Made by a program: the position numbers and the translations under genes. The notes under the pieces were generated by a model. It had not been told where the DNA came from and did not search any database. It worked only from the letters and a program-made list of their open reading frames with translations. A stretch of 7,304 nucleotides of DNA from Paludibacteraceae bacterium (lineage in GTDB: Bacteria > Bacteroidota > Bacteroidia > Bacteroidales > Paludibacteraceae): positions 1 to 7,304 of the forward strand of contig JAGCZK010000144.1 of assembly GCA_017960065.1 (NCBI GenBank), in the 5' to 3' direction. Below, one piece after another: positions 1 to 5,865 of this stretch. Every line of letters starts with the position of its first letter. Position 1 is the first letter of the stretch.

Positions 1-123
1 CCGATATGCATTAGATAAAGGATTGGTCGTTTTTTGGTAATCTGACGGGTGGACAATTTTGTCTACTATTATACATAGGCCTACAATGCTTGACACAAGA
101 CATGCAATTAAATTTTCAATCAT
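1..123 (-). CDS. Start of a small putative membrane protein, runs off the left edge
   Basis: An ATG at 121-123 opens a minus-strand frame that stays open for 41 codons to position 1. The start is MIENLIACLVSSIVGLCIIV and continues DKIVHPSDYQ and on to NAYR. Residues 4-20 form a hydrophobic stretch that could be one N-terminal transmembrane helix or an uncleaved signal anchor, with the rest outside it. It follows the preceding open fragment by 20 nt in the same direction, as in a small operon. Codons are AT-rich like the surrounding 300 bases and unlike the GC-rich genes to the right. There is no strong ribosome binding site. No family is recognised, and the length beyond the edge cannot be seen. 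Confidence 0.4.
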   Translation of the reverse strand, partial: MIENLIACLVSSIVGLCIIVDKIVHPSDYQKTTNPLSNAYR

Positions 124-143
124 GGGTATCTGATTTTATGCAA

Positions 144-303
144 TTAATTCAGCCTCAGCCCCAATAATACATTTTGCTCCACATGAGACTCGACTCCAAT
201 TACGTCAACAGAACAACTCACCCAATCAGGTGTATCTGTATCAATTGATAGTGTTAACTTTACTAAGTCGACAGAGGCATTATACTCTCCAATACTTACC
301 CCC
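144..303 (-). pseudogene. Coding-like 3' fragment with no start codon of its own
   Basis: From just after the histidine-kinase stop, a minus-strand frame runs open to a TAA at 144-146. It reads about 50 residues, beginning VSIGEYNASVDLVKLTLSID and ending VEQNVLLGLRLN. The alternating polar/hydrophobic pattern and AT-rich codons look like the end of a real beta-rich protein. No ATG exists in frame within this segment; the first in-frame ATG is at 393-395, deep inside the kinase gene and out of frame with it. In-frame alternatives are a GTG in the middle or a rare ATT next to a G-rich run. The simplest reading is the 3' remnant of a gene whose 5' end was lost at a junction near 303. It may also be chance open frame. 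No family recognised. Confidence 0.35.
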
Positions 304-1455
304 CTACAATTTTTTGAGTTCGATGCGGAAGGTAGTGCCTTCGCCGGGAGCCGTGCGCAGCACATAAATTTTGCCATGGTGGTACTCCTCCACAATGCGT
401 TTCACCAACGCCAGGCCCAATCCCCAACCGCGTTTTTTGGTGGTAAAGCCCGGGCGGAAAATCTTGTCGGCCACCTGCTTGGTCATGCCCTTTCCGGTAT
501 CGGTCACTTCGATATAGACCCAGCCCTCGTGATCGGTCAGTTCGAAATGGATGGAACCGTGCTGCTGCATCGCATCCACCGCATTGCGGCACAGGTTTTC
601 GACCACCCACTCCATCAGCGGCGCATTGAGCATGGCCCGGTGCGGACCGCCCAAATTCCACGTCAGGTCGGCATCCTTGGCCACCCGACGCTGCATATAG
701 GTCAGAGCGCCTTCGAGCACGGCGTTGAGGTCGGCCTCGGCCAGCTGCGAAGGGGAACCGATTTTCGAGAAACGCTCGGCAATGGTGCGCAGACGGTTGA
801 CATCGCGCTGCATTTCCGGAATCAGCCGTTCGTCGGGATATTTCATCTGGATCAACTCGGTTTCGGCCAACAGCGACGTGATGGGAGTGCCCAACTGGTG
901 CGCCGTTTCGCGCGAGAGGCCCACCCAAAGGCGGTTTTGTTCCGAACGGCGGCGCGACAGCATCACCACCACCAGCAACACCACAAAGACCAAGATGACC
1001 AAAAGCATCACCACTGGCATGTACAGGATGTGCTTCAGCAAAATCGAGTCGTCGTAGCAGACATATTGCGTCACCCCCTCCATCAGATGAATCTGAATCG
1101 GTTCGTTCTTGGCCTTGAATTCGAGCGCCAGCTGCTTGCACTGCTCGGGGCTCATGCCCGAAAGATCGATGTTGCGGGCGTCGAGCACCTCAAAGTCGGC
1201 ATTGGTCAGCACCACTGGAATCGTCGTGTTTTCTGACAACACCTCCTGGATAAAGGCAAAGTCGCAACTTTCGGGAAGTTCGGCCAACGCACGGGTGGCA
1301 TCGGCCCAGATTTTCATGCGCGAGCGTTCTTGCTCGGCAAAGGCATGCACCAGCAAGCGCGTGCTCCACAACGAGCCGCCAATGATCAAGACCGCCACCA
1401 GGACAAAGGCCCAGTTCATCAGTTTGCGTGCATCAGAAATCCATTTCATAGGCAT
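304..1455 (-). CDS. Two-TM sensor histidine kinase, no response regulator nearby
   Basis: Membrane-bound two-component sensor kinase, 383 aa. TM1 is about 14-36 and TM2 about 144-166 (a run of Val, Leu, Ile and Met ending in SRRR). They flank a periplasmic domain of about 105 residues with three cysteines (64, 106, 133) and no recognised fold. No clear HAMP domain follows TM2. The H-box is LSRETAHQLGTPI (180-192) with His186 as phosphoacceptor. The HATPase part has the N-box VVENLCRNAVDAM (284-296), G1 DTGKGM (319-324), an F-box around IFRPGF (332-337), G2 GWGLGLAL (343-350) and GEGTTFRIEL (371-380), so it looks catalytically complete. The start is the ATG overlapping the rsgA stop (TAATG); a second ATG two codons in is an alternative. 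The signal and cognate regulator are unknown. Its position downstream of rsgA and the barrel gene suggests, without proving, an envelope-stress role. Sequence composition changes right after its stop. Confidence 0.93.
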   Translation of the reverse strand: MPMKWISDARKLMNWAFVLVAVLIIGGSLWSTRLLVHAFAEQERSRMKIWADATRALAELPESCDFAFIQEVLSENTTIPVVLTNADFEVLDARNIDLSGMSPEQCKQLALEFKAKNEPIQIHLMEGVTQYVCYDDSILLKHILYMPVVMLLVILVFVVLLVVVMLSRRRSEQNRLWVGLSRETAHQLGTPITSLLAETELIQMKYPDERLIPEMQRDVNRLRTIAERFSKIGSPSQLAEADLNAVLEGALTYMQRRVAKDADLTWNLGGPHRAMLNAPLMEWVVENLCRNAVDAMQQHGSIHFELTDHEGWVYIEVTDTGKGMTKQVADKIFRPGFTTKKRGWGLGLALVKRIVEEYHHGKIYVLRTAPGEGTTFRIELKKL

Positions 1456-2360
1456 TATCTGTATTTACCGGCTGTCGCATCTTCGAGCATACTGCAATAG
1501 CTGTCGTATCGCGAAGCCGCAATTTCATTCTCCATCAACGCCTCCAACACCCGGCACCCGGGTTCGTGAGTATGGCTGCAGTCCGGAAACTTGCACTGCG
1601 ACGCCAAGCGGCGCATTTCAGGAAAGCCCTGGGCAATTTCGGCCGGCTGCATATCCACGATTCCGAAACCTTTCACGCCCGGCGTATCAATCACATAGCC
1701 GCCAGCCACCGGGTACATCTCCGAAAAGGTGGTCGTGTGCATTCCGGTCAGGTGCGCCTCCGAAATCTGCCCCACTTTCGCCTCCAGCTGCGGATCCAGC
1801 GCATTGAGCAGCGAAGACTTGCCTACCCCCGAGTTGCCCGCCAGCAGGCAGACCTTACCGGCCAGCAGAGGTCGCACCGCCTCGACGCCCAGCCCCTCTT
1901 TGACCGACAGACGGACGGTCTGGTAGCCGATGCCTTCGTACAGGGCGCACAAGTCGTCGCAACGCTGGCGCAAGGCTTCGTCGAACAGGTCGGCCTTGTT
2001 GAACAGCAGCACGACCGGCACATGGTAGGCCTCGGCCGTCATCAAAAACCGGTCAACACACTCGAGGGCCGTTTCGGGCTGGGTCAGCGTCACCAGCAAA
2101 AGCGCCACATCAATATTGGCCGCGAGGATATGTGCATGCTTCGACAAGTTCGACGACCGGCGGATGATGTAATTGTCGCGCGGTTCGATGGCGCTGATGA
2201 GTTCGCCATCGGTCTGCACCCAATCGCCCACCGCCACCGGCGAGGTTGTTCGGATGCCTTGTATGCGGAACTTGCCCTTGACACGAACCTCGAGCAGGCG
2301 GCCGTCTTCCGACTGCACCCACACGCCCGATCCCATATTTTTGATCACACGGGCCCTCAT
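1455..2360 (-). CDS. rsgA: Small-subunit ribosome biogenesis GTPase RsgA (YjeQ/YloQ)
   Basis: Circularly permuted GTPase that checks late 30S assembly and releases RbfA; cytoplasmic. The product is 301 aa, typical for the family. An N-terminal OB fold (about 1-70) includes AVGDWV (43-48). The G motifs follow in permuted order: G4 NKAD (121-124), G1/P-loop GNSGVGKSS (175-183), G3 DTPG (225-228). The switch segment is GMHTTTFSEM (206-215). A zinc knuckle follows as C-X4-C-X-H-X5-C (Cys256, Cys261, His263, Cys269). All key residues are present, so the gene should be functional. The ATG follows the barrel gene's stop as TGA-ACC-ATG, and the stop TAA shares its last base with the next gene's ATG. 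Both junctions suggest coupled translation. RsgA is often regulated by (p)ppGpp in other bacteria; that is family knowledge. Confidence 0.97.
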   Translation of the reverse strand: MRARVIKNMGSGVWVQSEDGRLLEVRVKGKFRIQGIRTTSPVAVGDWVQTDGELISAIEPRDNYIIRRSSNLSKHAHILAANIDVALLLVTLTQPETALECVDRFLMTAEAYHVPVVLLFNKADLFDEALRQRCDDLCALYEGIGYQTVRLSVKEGLGVEAVRPLLAGKVCLLAGNSGVGKSSLLNALDPQLEAKVGQISEAHLTGMHTTTFSEMYPVAGGYVIDTPGVKGFGIVDMQPAEIAQGFPEMRRLASQCKFPDCSHTHEPGCRVLEALMENEIAASRYDSYCSMLEDATAGKYR

Positions 2361-2363
2361 GGT

Positions 2364-3491
2364 TCAAAACGCTTCTGTAGCCGTGATATAAAATTTGAAT
2401 TCTCCATAATTATTGCCGGCAAAATCGACCCGAAGATGCACCCGGGCATCGTTGAGCCGGTAGCGCAAGCCCCCGCCATACCCCACTTTAATCTGATGAA
2501 CCAGAGGCTGATAACAGTCGAACACATCGCCCACCCCGCAAAACAGGGCGGCCTTGAGGCGGCCGTAAACCGGAATCCGGTACTCGGCCTGCAAGACGAC
2601 CAGCGAATTGTCGGTGAAGCGCCGCTCGCGAAACCCGCGCAGCAAATCACTTCCGCCTAGGGTCGGCAAAAGCTCGAAAGGCACGTTGCGCCCCAGACAG
2701 AAGTCCAACTTCAGCTGCCAGGCGAACACCTGCCCCAACCAGGTCGGCACATATTGGCGGAAGTCGGCCGAAACCGACTGCACCGTATAACTGCTGCCAA
2801 GCGCCTTGTACGCACCCATATAGCCCCCTTTGAAGAAGTTGGAGAACTTCAGGGGGTAAAACGGGTTGTCGCGGTCGTCATACATCAGCTGCACCCCCAG
2901 ACTCCAATTAAAATAGGGCTGCCATCCGGCAGTGCCGTAGCGCTCGCAAACCGACTGCCGGTCGGCCTCGAACGCAGCGTCGGCCAACACCCGTTCGGCC
3001 CGCACGTCCAACCGCGGCCCCACTTGCCAGCCCGGGCTGAAACGCCAGAAGGGCTGAAAATTTGCAGAAACCGCCTCCGAGGTGTACAACCACTCCTTTT
3101 CGAGAGGCTCGTTGCCGATGCCAAAGAACTTTTCGGGATAATAGCGCAACTGGACATTCCCGACCATGTACCAGTCCTTTTTCTTGTTGTAAAAGCGCGA
3201 ATTCAGGTTCATCTTGGCCTGGTTGCGCAACGTGTAAATGACACTGCCCGACAGGCTGTTGATTTCTTTGAGCGACTGACTCTTGAAATAGTAGCCCCCG
3301 CTAAAGCCGAAACCCACGCTGGTTTCCTCCTGGTAAAAGGCAATCGGCACGACAAACCAGCTTCGTTTTACCAAAGCCGCTTTGGTGCCGACTGTATCCG
3401 ACGGGACATCCACCTCTTCGGCCCGCGCCACGCCCACAAACGCAAGCGCCACGACAATCAGCCGGCAGATAGAGGTCCAACGTCCGTTCAT
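2364..3491 (-). CDS. Omp85/BamA-like outer-membrane beta-barrel protein without POTRA domains
   Basis: A 375-aa exported outer-membrane protein resembling the C-terminal barrel (surface-antigen D15 domain) of the BamA/TamA family. A signal peptide covers 1-24: basic start, hydrophobic LIVVALAFVGVA, ARA cleavage site. The rest alternates polar and hydrophobic residues, rich in Tyr, Phe and Gly. Signatures include GFGFSGGYYF (60-69), GIGN (124-127), YDDRDNPFYPL (204-214), LGGSDLLRGF (278-287) and EYRIPVYG (303-310). LRGF corresponds to the (V/I)RG(F/Y) loop-6 motif of Omp85 barrels. The chain ends in Phe, as barrel proteins recognised by BAM usually do. After the signal only about 20 residues precede the first likely strands, leaving no room for POTRA repeats, so it is not BamA itself. 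Substrate and role are unknown: possibly a small translocase-like or secreted-protein barrel. It lies between frr (15 nt) and rsgA (3 nt). Confidence 0.85.
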   Translation of the reverse strand: MNGRWTSICRLIVVALAFVGVARAEEVDVPSDTVGTKAALVKRSWFVVPIAFYQEETSVGFGFSGGYYFKSQSLKEINSLSGSVIYTLRNQAKMNLNSRFYNKKKDWYMVGNVQLRYYPEKFFGIGNEPLEKEWLYTSEAVSANFQPFWRFSPGWQVGPRLDVRAERVLADAAFEADRQSVCERYGTAGWQPYFNWSLGVQLMYDDRDNPFYPLKFSNFFKGGYMGAYKALGSSYTVQSVSADFRQYVPTWLGQVFAWQLKLDFCLGRNVPFELLPTLGGSDLLRGFRERRFTDNSLVVLQAEYRIPVYGRLKAALFCGVGDVFDCYQPLVHQIKVGYGGGLRYRLNDARVHLRVDFAGNNYGEFKFYITATEAF

Positions 3492-3506
3492 TCGCCTGGA
3501 CGGGGC

Positions 3507-4067
3507 CTACACCGTCATGATTTCTTTTTCCTTGGCAGCCACCAAATCGTCCACCTTGCGGATATACTTGTCGTGCACTTTCTGCACTTCGTTTTCGGCA
3601 TCCTTTTCCATATCCTCGGCCAAGCCGTCCTTGATGGCCTTTTTCAGGGCATCGATGGCGTCGCGACGGATATTGCGCACCGAAATTTTGGCGTCTTCGC
3701 CGTCGGCTTTCGCCTGCTTTACCAGCTGCTTGCGGCGGTCTTCGGTCAAAGGCGGGATGCTCAAGCGGATCATTTCGCCGTTATTTTCGGGAGTGATGCC
3801 CACCTCCGAGTTCAAAATCGCCTTCTCGATGTCTTTGATCAGGCCTTTTTCCCACGGTTGGATGGCAATGGTTTTGGCATCGGGCGTTGTAATCGAAGCC
3901 ACATTCGTAAGCGGAACATTCTGGCCATAATACTCGACACGCACGGCGTCCAGAATACGGATATTCGCCTTGCCGGCGCGGATACGGGCCAAAGCCTCGT
4001 CGAGGTGGTTCATTGCAGCCTCCATTTTGATCGAGGCGTCGTTGAGATTCTTCTGTATGTCTATCAT
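3507..4067 (-). CDS. frr: Ribosome recycling factor
   Basis: With EF-G, splits the post-termination ribosome so that subunits and mRNA can be reused; essential and cytoplasmic. The product is 186 aa, the standard length (about 185). Domain I is the long three-helix bundle (about 1-30 and 105-186) and domain II the small beta domain (about 31-104). Family hallmarks are ARIRAGKANIRILDAVRVEY (27-46) continuing YGQNVPL, then QPWEKGLIKDIEKAI (70-84), IPPLTEDRRKQLVK (104-117) and VRNIRRDA (130-137). The C-terminal helix is rich in Lys, Glu and Asp, as usual. It starts 16 nt after pyrH and ends 15 nt before the outer-membrane protein gene, so it probably belongs to the same transcript. Confidence 0.97.
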   Translation of the reverse strand: MIDIQKNLNDASIKMEAAMNHLDEALARIRAGKANIRILDAVRVEYYGQNVPLTNVASITTPDAKTIAIQPWEKGLIKDIEKAILNSEVGITPENNGEMIRLSIPPLTEDRRKQLVKQAKADGEDAKISVRNIRRDAIDALKKAIKDGLAEDMEKDAENEVQKVHDKYIRKVDDLVAAKEKEIMTV

Positions 4068-4083
4068 AATGTCTAAAAATTTA

Positions 4084-4794
4084 TCAAAGGGTTACATAAG
4101 TGCCAATCGCATCGCCTTGGAGCACCTTGCCCAAGTTGCCGTAGACGTCCATATTGAACACATACAAGGGCATTTTGTTTTCTTTGCACATGGTGGTGGC
4201 CGTCAGATCCATCACCTTGAGGTTACGGCTGTAGATTTCGTCAAAGCTGATGGTATCGAACTTGACAGCCTTCGGGTCCTTTTCGGGATCGGCGGTATAG
4301 ATGCCGTCCACGCGGGTGCCCTTGAGCATGACGTCGCATTTGAGCTCGATGGCGCGCAACGACGAGCCCGTATCGGTGGTAAAGAACGGATTGCCCGTGC
4401 CGCCCGAGAGGATGACCACATTGCCCTTGTTGAGCAAACGAATCGCCTTATCCGCGCTGTAGAACTCGCCCACCGGTTCCATCCGGATGGCCGTCAGCAC
4501 CCGGTTAGGCACGCCTTCCGACTCCAGGGCGGAGCTCAGGGCCAGGCTGTTGATGACCGTGGCCAACATGCCCATCTGGTCGCCCTTGACACGGTCGAAG
4601 CCTTTGGAAGCGCCGCTCAAGCCGCGGAAGATATTGCCGCCGCCGATGACAATCGCCACCTGCACCCCCATCGACACCGCCTCCTTGATCTGGCGGGCGT
4701 AATCGGAAAGACGCTGCGGGTCAATGCCGTGCGACGAGCCGGCAGCCAGCGACTCACCACTCAATTTCAGTAAAACACGTTTAAAACGAGCCAT
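4084..4794 (-). CDS. pyrH: Uridylate (UMP) kinase
   Basis: Phosphorylates UMP to UDP with ATP, the step committing pyrimidines to UTP and CTP synthesis. It is a hexameric cytoplasmic enzyme of the amino-acid-kinase fold, unrelated to eukaryotic UMP/CMP kinases. The product is 236 aa, the normal length. Visible motifs are LLKLSGES (8-15, phosphate binding), GGGNIFRG (51-58), GDQMGMLAT (71-79), GGTGNPFFTTDT (131-142), the nucleotide-site segment KGTRVDGIYTADP (158-170) and DLTA (196-199). Bacterial PyrH is typically activated by GTP and inhibited by UTP; that is family knowledge. The start is fixed by MARFKRVLLKLSGES, matching the family N-terminus. The stop is 16 nt before frr, and pyrH-frr adjacency is one of the most conserved gene pairs in bacteria. 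Confidence 0.97.
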   Translation of the reverse strand: MARFKRVLLKLSGESLAAGSSHGIDPQRLSDYARQIKEAVSMGVQVAIVIGGGNIFRGLSGASKGFDRVKGDQMGMLATVINSLALSSALESEGVPNRVLTAIRMEPVGEFYSADKAIRLLNKGNVVILSGGTGNPFFTTDTGSSLRAIELKCDVMLKGTRVDGIYTADPEKDPKAVKFDTISFDEIYSRNLKVMDLTATTMCKENKMPLYVFNMDVYGNLGKVLQGDAIGTYVTL

Positions 4795-4817
4795 ATTCCT
4801 ATCGTTGAAAAAGTATG

Positions 4818-4825
4818 CAAATTTA
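4818..4825 (-). promoter_or_regulatory. Candidate pyrH promoter, -7 box TAAATTTG
   Basis: The minus strand of the 42-nt nadA-pyrH gap reads TAAATTTG, an exact TAnnTTTG match ending 23 nt before the pyrH ATG. The gap is AT-rich, unlike the genes around it. A second promoter here would let pyrH, frr and the downstream genes be expressed independently of nadA. A clear -33 box is not visible. A weak AGGA (4797-4800) lies only 2 nt before the ATG, too close for a good Shine-Dalgarno site, as is usual in this phylum. Confidence 0.5.
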
Positions 4826-4836
4826 AAAAAATTTTC

Positions 4837-5760
4837 TCACTTCGAGAGCTCCAGCATCCGCAAAATCGGCTTGACCGCGCGTTGGGCCACCTGCTCGTCC
4901 ACCAAAATCTCGGGCGTTTCGTCGCGCAGGCAGCGATAGAGTTTTTCGAGGGTGTTGAGGCGCATGAAATCACATTCGTTGCAGGTGCAGCCGGGCGACG
5001 ACGGCGGAGCCGGAATAAACTCCTTGTCGGGGCATTGCAGCCGCATCTGGTGCAAGATGCCGCTCTCGGTAGCCACGATAAACTGCTTGGTGTCGGCCTC
5101 GGCTGCATACTTGAGAATCGCTGCGGTAGAGCCCACAAAGTCGGCCAGCAGCAGCACCGGGCGTTTACACTCGGGGTGGGCCAGCACCTTGGCGTCGGGA
5201 TATTGGCGTTTGAGCTGCAGAATCTGCTCGGCCGAAAAGCGCTCGTGCACATGACAGCCGCCGTTCCAGAGGAGCATGTTGCGGCCGGTAACGCTGTTGA
5301 TGTAGTTGCCCAAATTGTAGTCGGGGCCGAAAATGATCTTTTCGTCTTCGGGGAAGGACTCGACGATTTTGCGTGCGTTGGTCGAAGTGACCACCACGTC
5401 GGTAAGCGCCTTGACGGCCGCCGTCGTGTTGACATACGAAATCACGGTGTGCCCGGGATGGTCTTTGATAAAAGCCTCGAAGGCATCCGCCGGACAGCTG
5501 TCGGCCAGCGAGCAGCCGGCCTCGGCGTCGGGTACCAGCACCTTCTTGTCGGGCGACAGGATCTTGGCCGTCTCACCCATAAAGTGCACCCCGCACATGA
5601 CAATGATGTCGGCATCGGTTTTGGCCGCATACTGGGCCAATGCCAAACTGTCGCCAATGTAATCGGCGATGTCCTGAATCTCGTCGCACTGGTAGTAATG
5701 CGCCATGATCACGGCGTTTTTCTTTTTGCGCAAACGCTTGATTTCTTTGATGTAGTCCAT
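4837..5760 (-). CDS. nadA: Quinolinate synthase A
   Basis: Condenses iminoaspartate (from NadB) with dihydroxyacetone phosphate to give quinolinate, the precursor of NAD; a cytoplasmic, oxygen-sensitive [4Fe-4S] enzyme. The product is 307 aa, the length of the compact bacterial form. Three pseudo-repeat domains carry the family motifs: AHYYQ (20-24), GDSLALAQYAA (36-46), CGVHFMGETAKIL (56-68), PDAEAGCSLADSCP (77-90), YVNTTAAVKA (109-118), WNGGCHVHE (165-173), AHPEC (194-198) and ATESGILH (230-237). By alignment from memory, the cluster ligands are Cys83, Cys169 and Cys263. Two further cysteines, 258 and 260, precede Cys263 as CTCNEC, echoing the extra cysteines of the E. coli enzyme. The ATG is preceded by a promoter-like box and no other gene, so nadA probably opens the transcription unit. 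The partners nadB and nadC are not in the window. Confidence 0.97.
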   Translation of the reverse strand: MDYIKEIKRLRKKKNAVIMAHYYQCDEIQDIADYIGDSLALAQYAAKTDADIIVMCGVHFMGETAKILSPDKKVLVPDAEAGCSLADSCPADAFEAFIKDHPGHTVISYVNTTAAVKALTDVVVTSTNARKIVESFPEDEKIIFGPDYNLGNYINSVTGRNMLLWNGGCHVHERFSAEQILQLKRQYPDAKVLAHPECKRPVLLLADFVGSTAAILKYAAEADTKQFIVATESGILHQMRLQCPDKEFIPAPPSSPGCTCNECDFMRLNTLEKLYRCLRDETPEILVDEQVAQRAVKPILRMLELSK

Positions 5761-5772
5761 TCCAGCGATTTT

Positions 5773-5789
5773 TTATCTCACAAAGATAA
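5773..5789. repeat. Short inverted repeat over the nadA -7 box
   Basis: TTATCT-N5-AGATAA is a perfect 6-bp inverted repeat that covers the candidate nadA -7 box and probably the transcription start. Dyads placed like this are often repressor operators, and NAD biosynthesis genes are often repressed in response to NAD or nicotinate. No regulator is encoded nearby. Six-bp arms in AT-rich sequence can occur by chance, so an operator role is only a suggestion. Confidence 0.3.
5781..5788 (-). promoter_or_regulatory. Candidate nadA promoter, -7 box TATCTTTG
   Basis: The minus strand reads TATCTTTG, an exact match to the Bacteroidota sigma-ABfr -7 consensus TAnnTTTG. It ends 20 nt before the nadA ATG, which would give a short leader of about 10 to 15 nt. 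It sits directly downstream of the rplQ terminator, where a new promoter is expected. I see no TTTG-like -33 box at the usual spacing; that position falls inside the terminator stem. The call rests on the -7 match and on position. Confidence 0.6.
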
Positions 5790-5793
5790 GCAT

Positions 5794-5829
5794 AAAAAAA
5801 AGATTCCCGACATGCGGGAATCTTTTTTT
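5794..5829 (-). terminator. Intrinsic terminator of the rpoA-rplQ transcript
   Basis: There is a perfect 15-bp stem, 5795-5809 paired with 5815-5829, with a 5-nt loop. The GC-rich upper stem is CCCG/CGGG and the base is A/T. Read on the minus strand, the 3' arm ends in eight T residues (5801-5794), so it fits a rho-independent terminator starting 36 nt past the rplQ stop. The other arm carries a matching T run on the plus strand, so the structure would also work in the opposite direction, although no plus-strand gene is present to use it. Confidence 0.9.
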
Positions 5830-5865
5830 ATCAACAGTCTGTCCGAGGGGCAGACCCTCACCGGC

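Larger units (their letters stand above)
1..303. other. AT-rich segment of different base composition, probable accessory DNA
   Basis: By eye about 40% or less of these 303 bases are G or C, while the genes from 304 onward are clearly above 50%. The change coincides with the histidine-kinase stop codon. No terminator hairpin separates the kinase from this segment, and I find no transposase, integrase, tRNA or terminal inverted repeat in it. It contains the two minus-strand frames listed separately. It may be the flank of an inserted element, a lineage-specific gene block or an assembly join. Confidence 0.55.

Noticed and set aside
1..303. tRNA, attachment core, CRISPR or insertion-sequence ends in the AT-rich segment
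   Set aside because: I looked for cloverleaf arms, spaced direct repeats and terminal inverted repeats on both strands and found none that I could support.
296..320. Possible programmed frameshift at the A-rich end of the kinase gene extending it into the AT-rich frame
   Set aside because: The kinase is already complete through its last G-box motif. A -1 shift meets a stop within a few codons; only a +1 shift would enter the 144-303 frame, and no known +1 signal is visible.
2754..4076. Plus-strand open frame of 440 codons opposite the barrel gene and frr
   Set aside because: Fully antisense to two supported genes, His/Arg/Gln-rich, no domain recognised. The same applies to the plus-strand frames at 1566-2660 and 376-1236.
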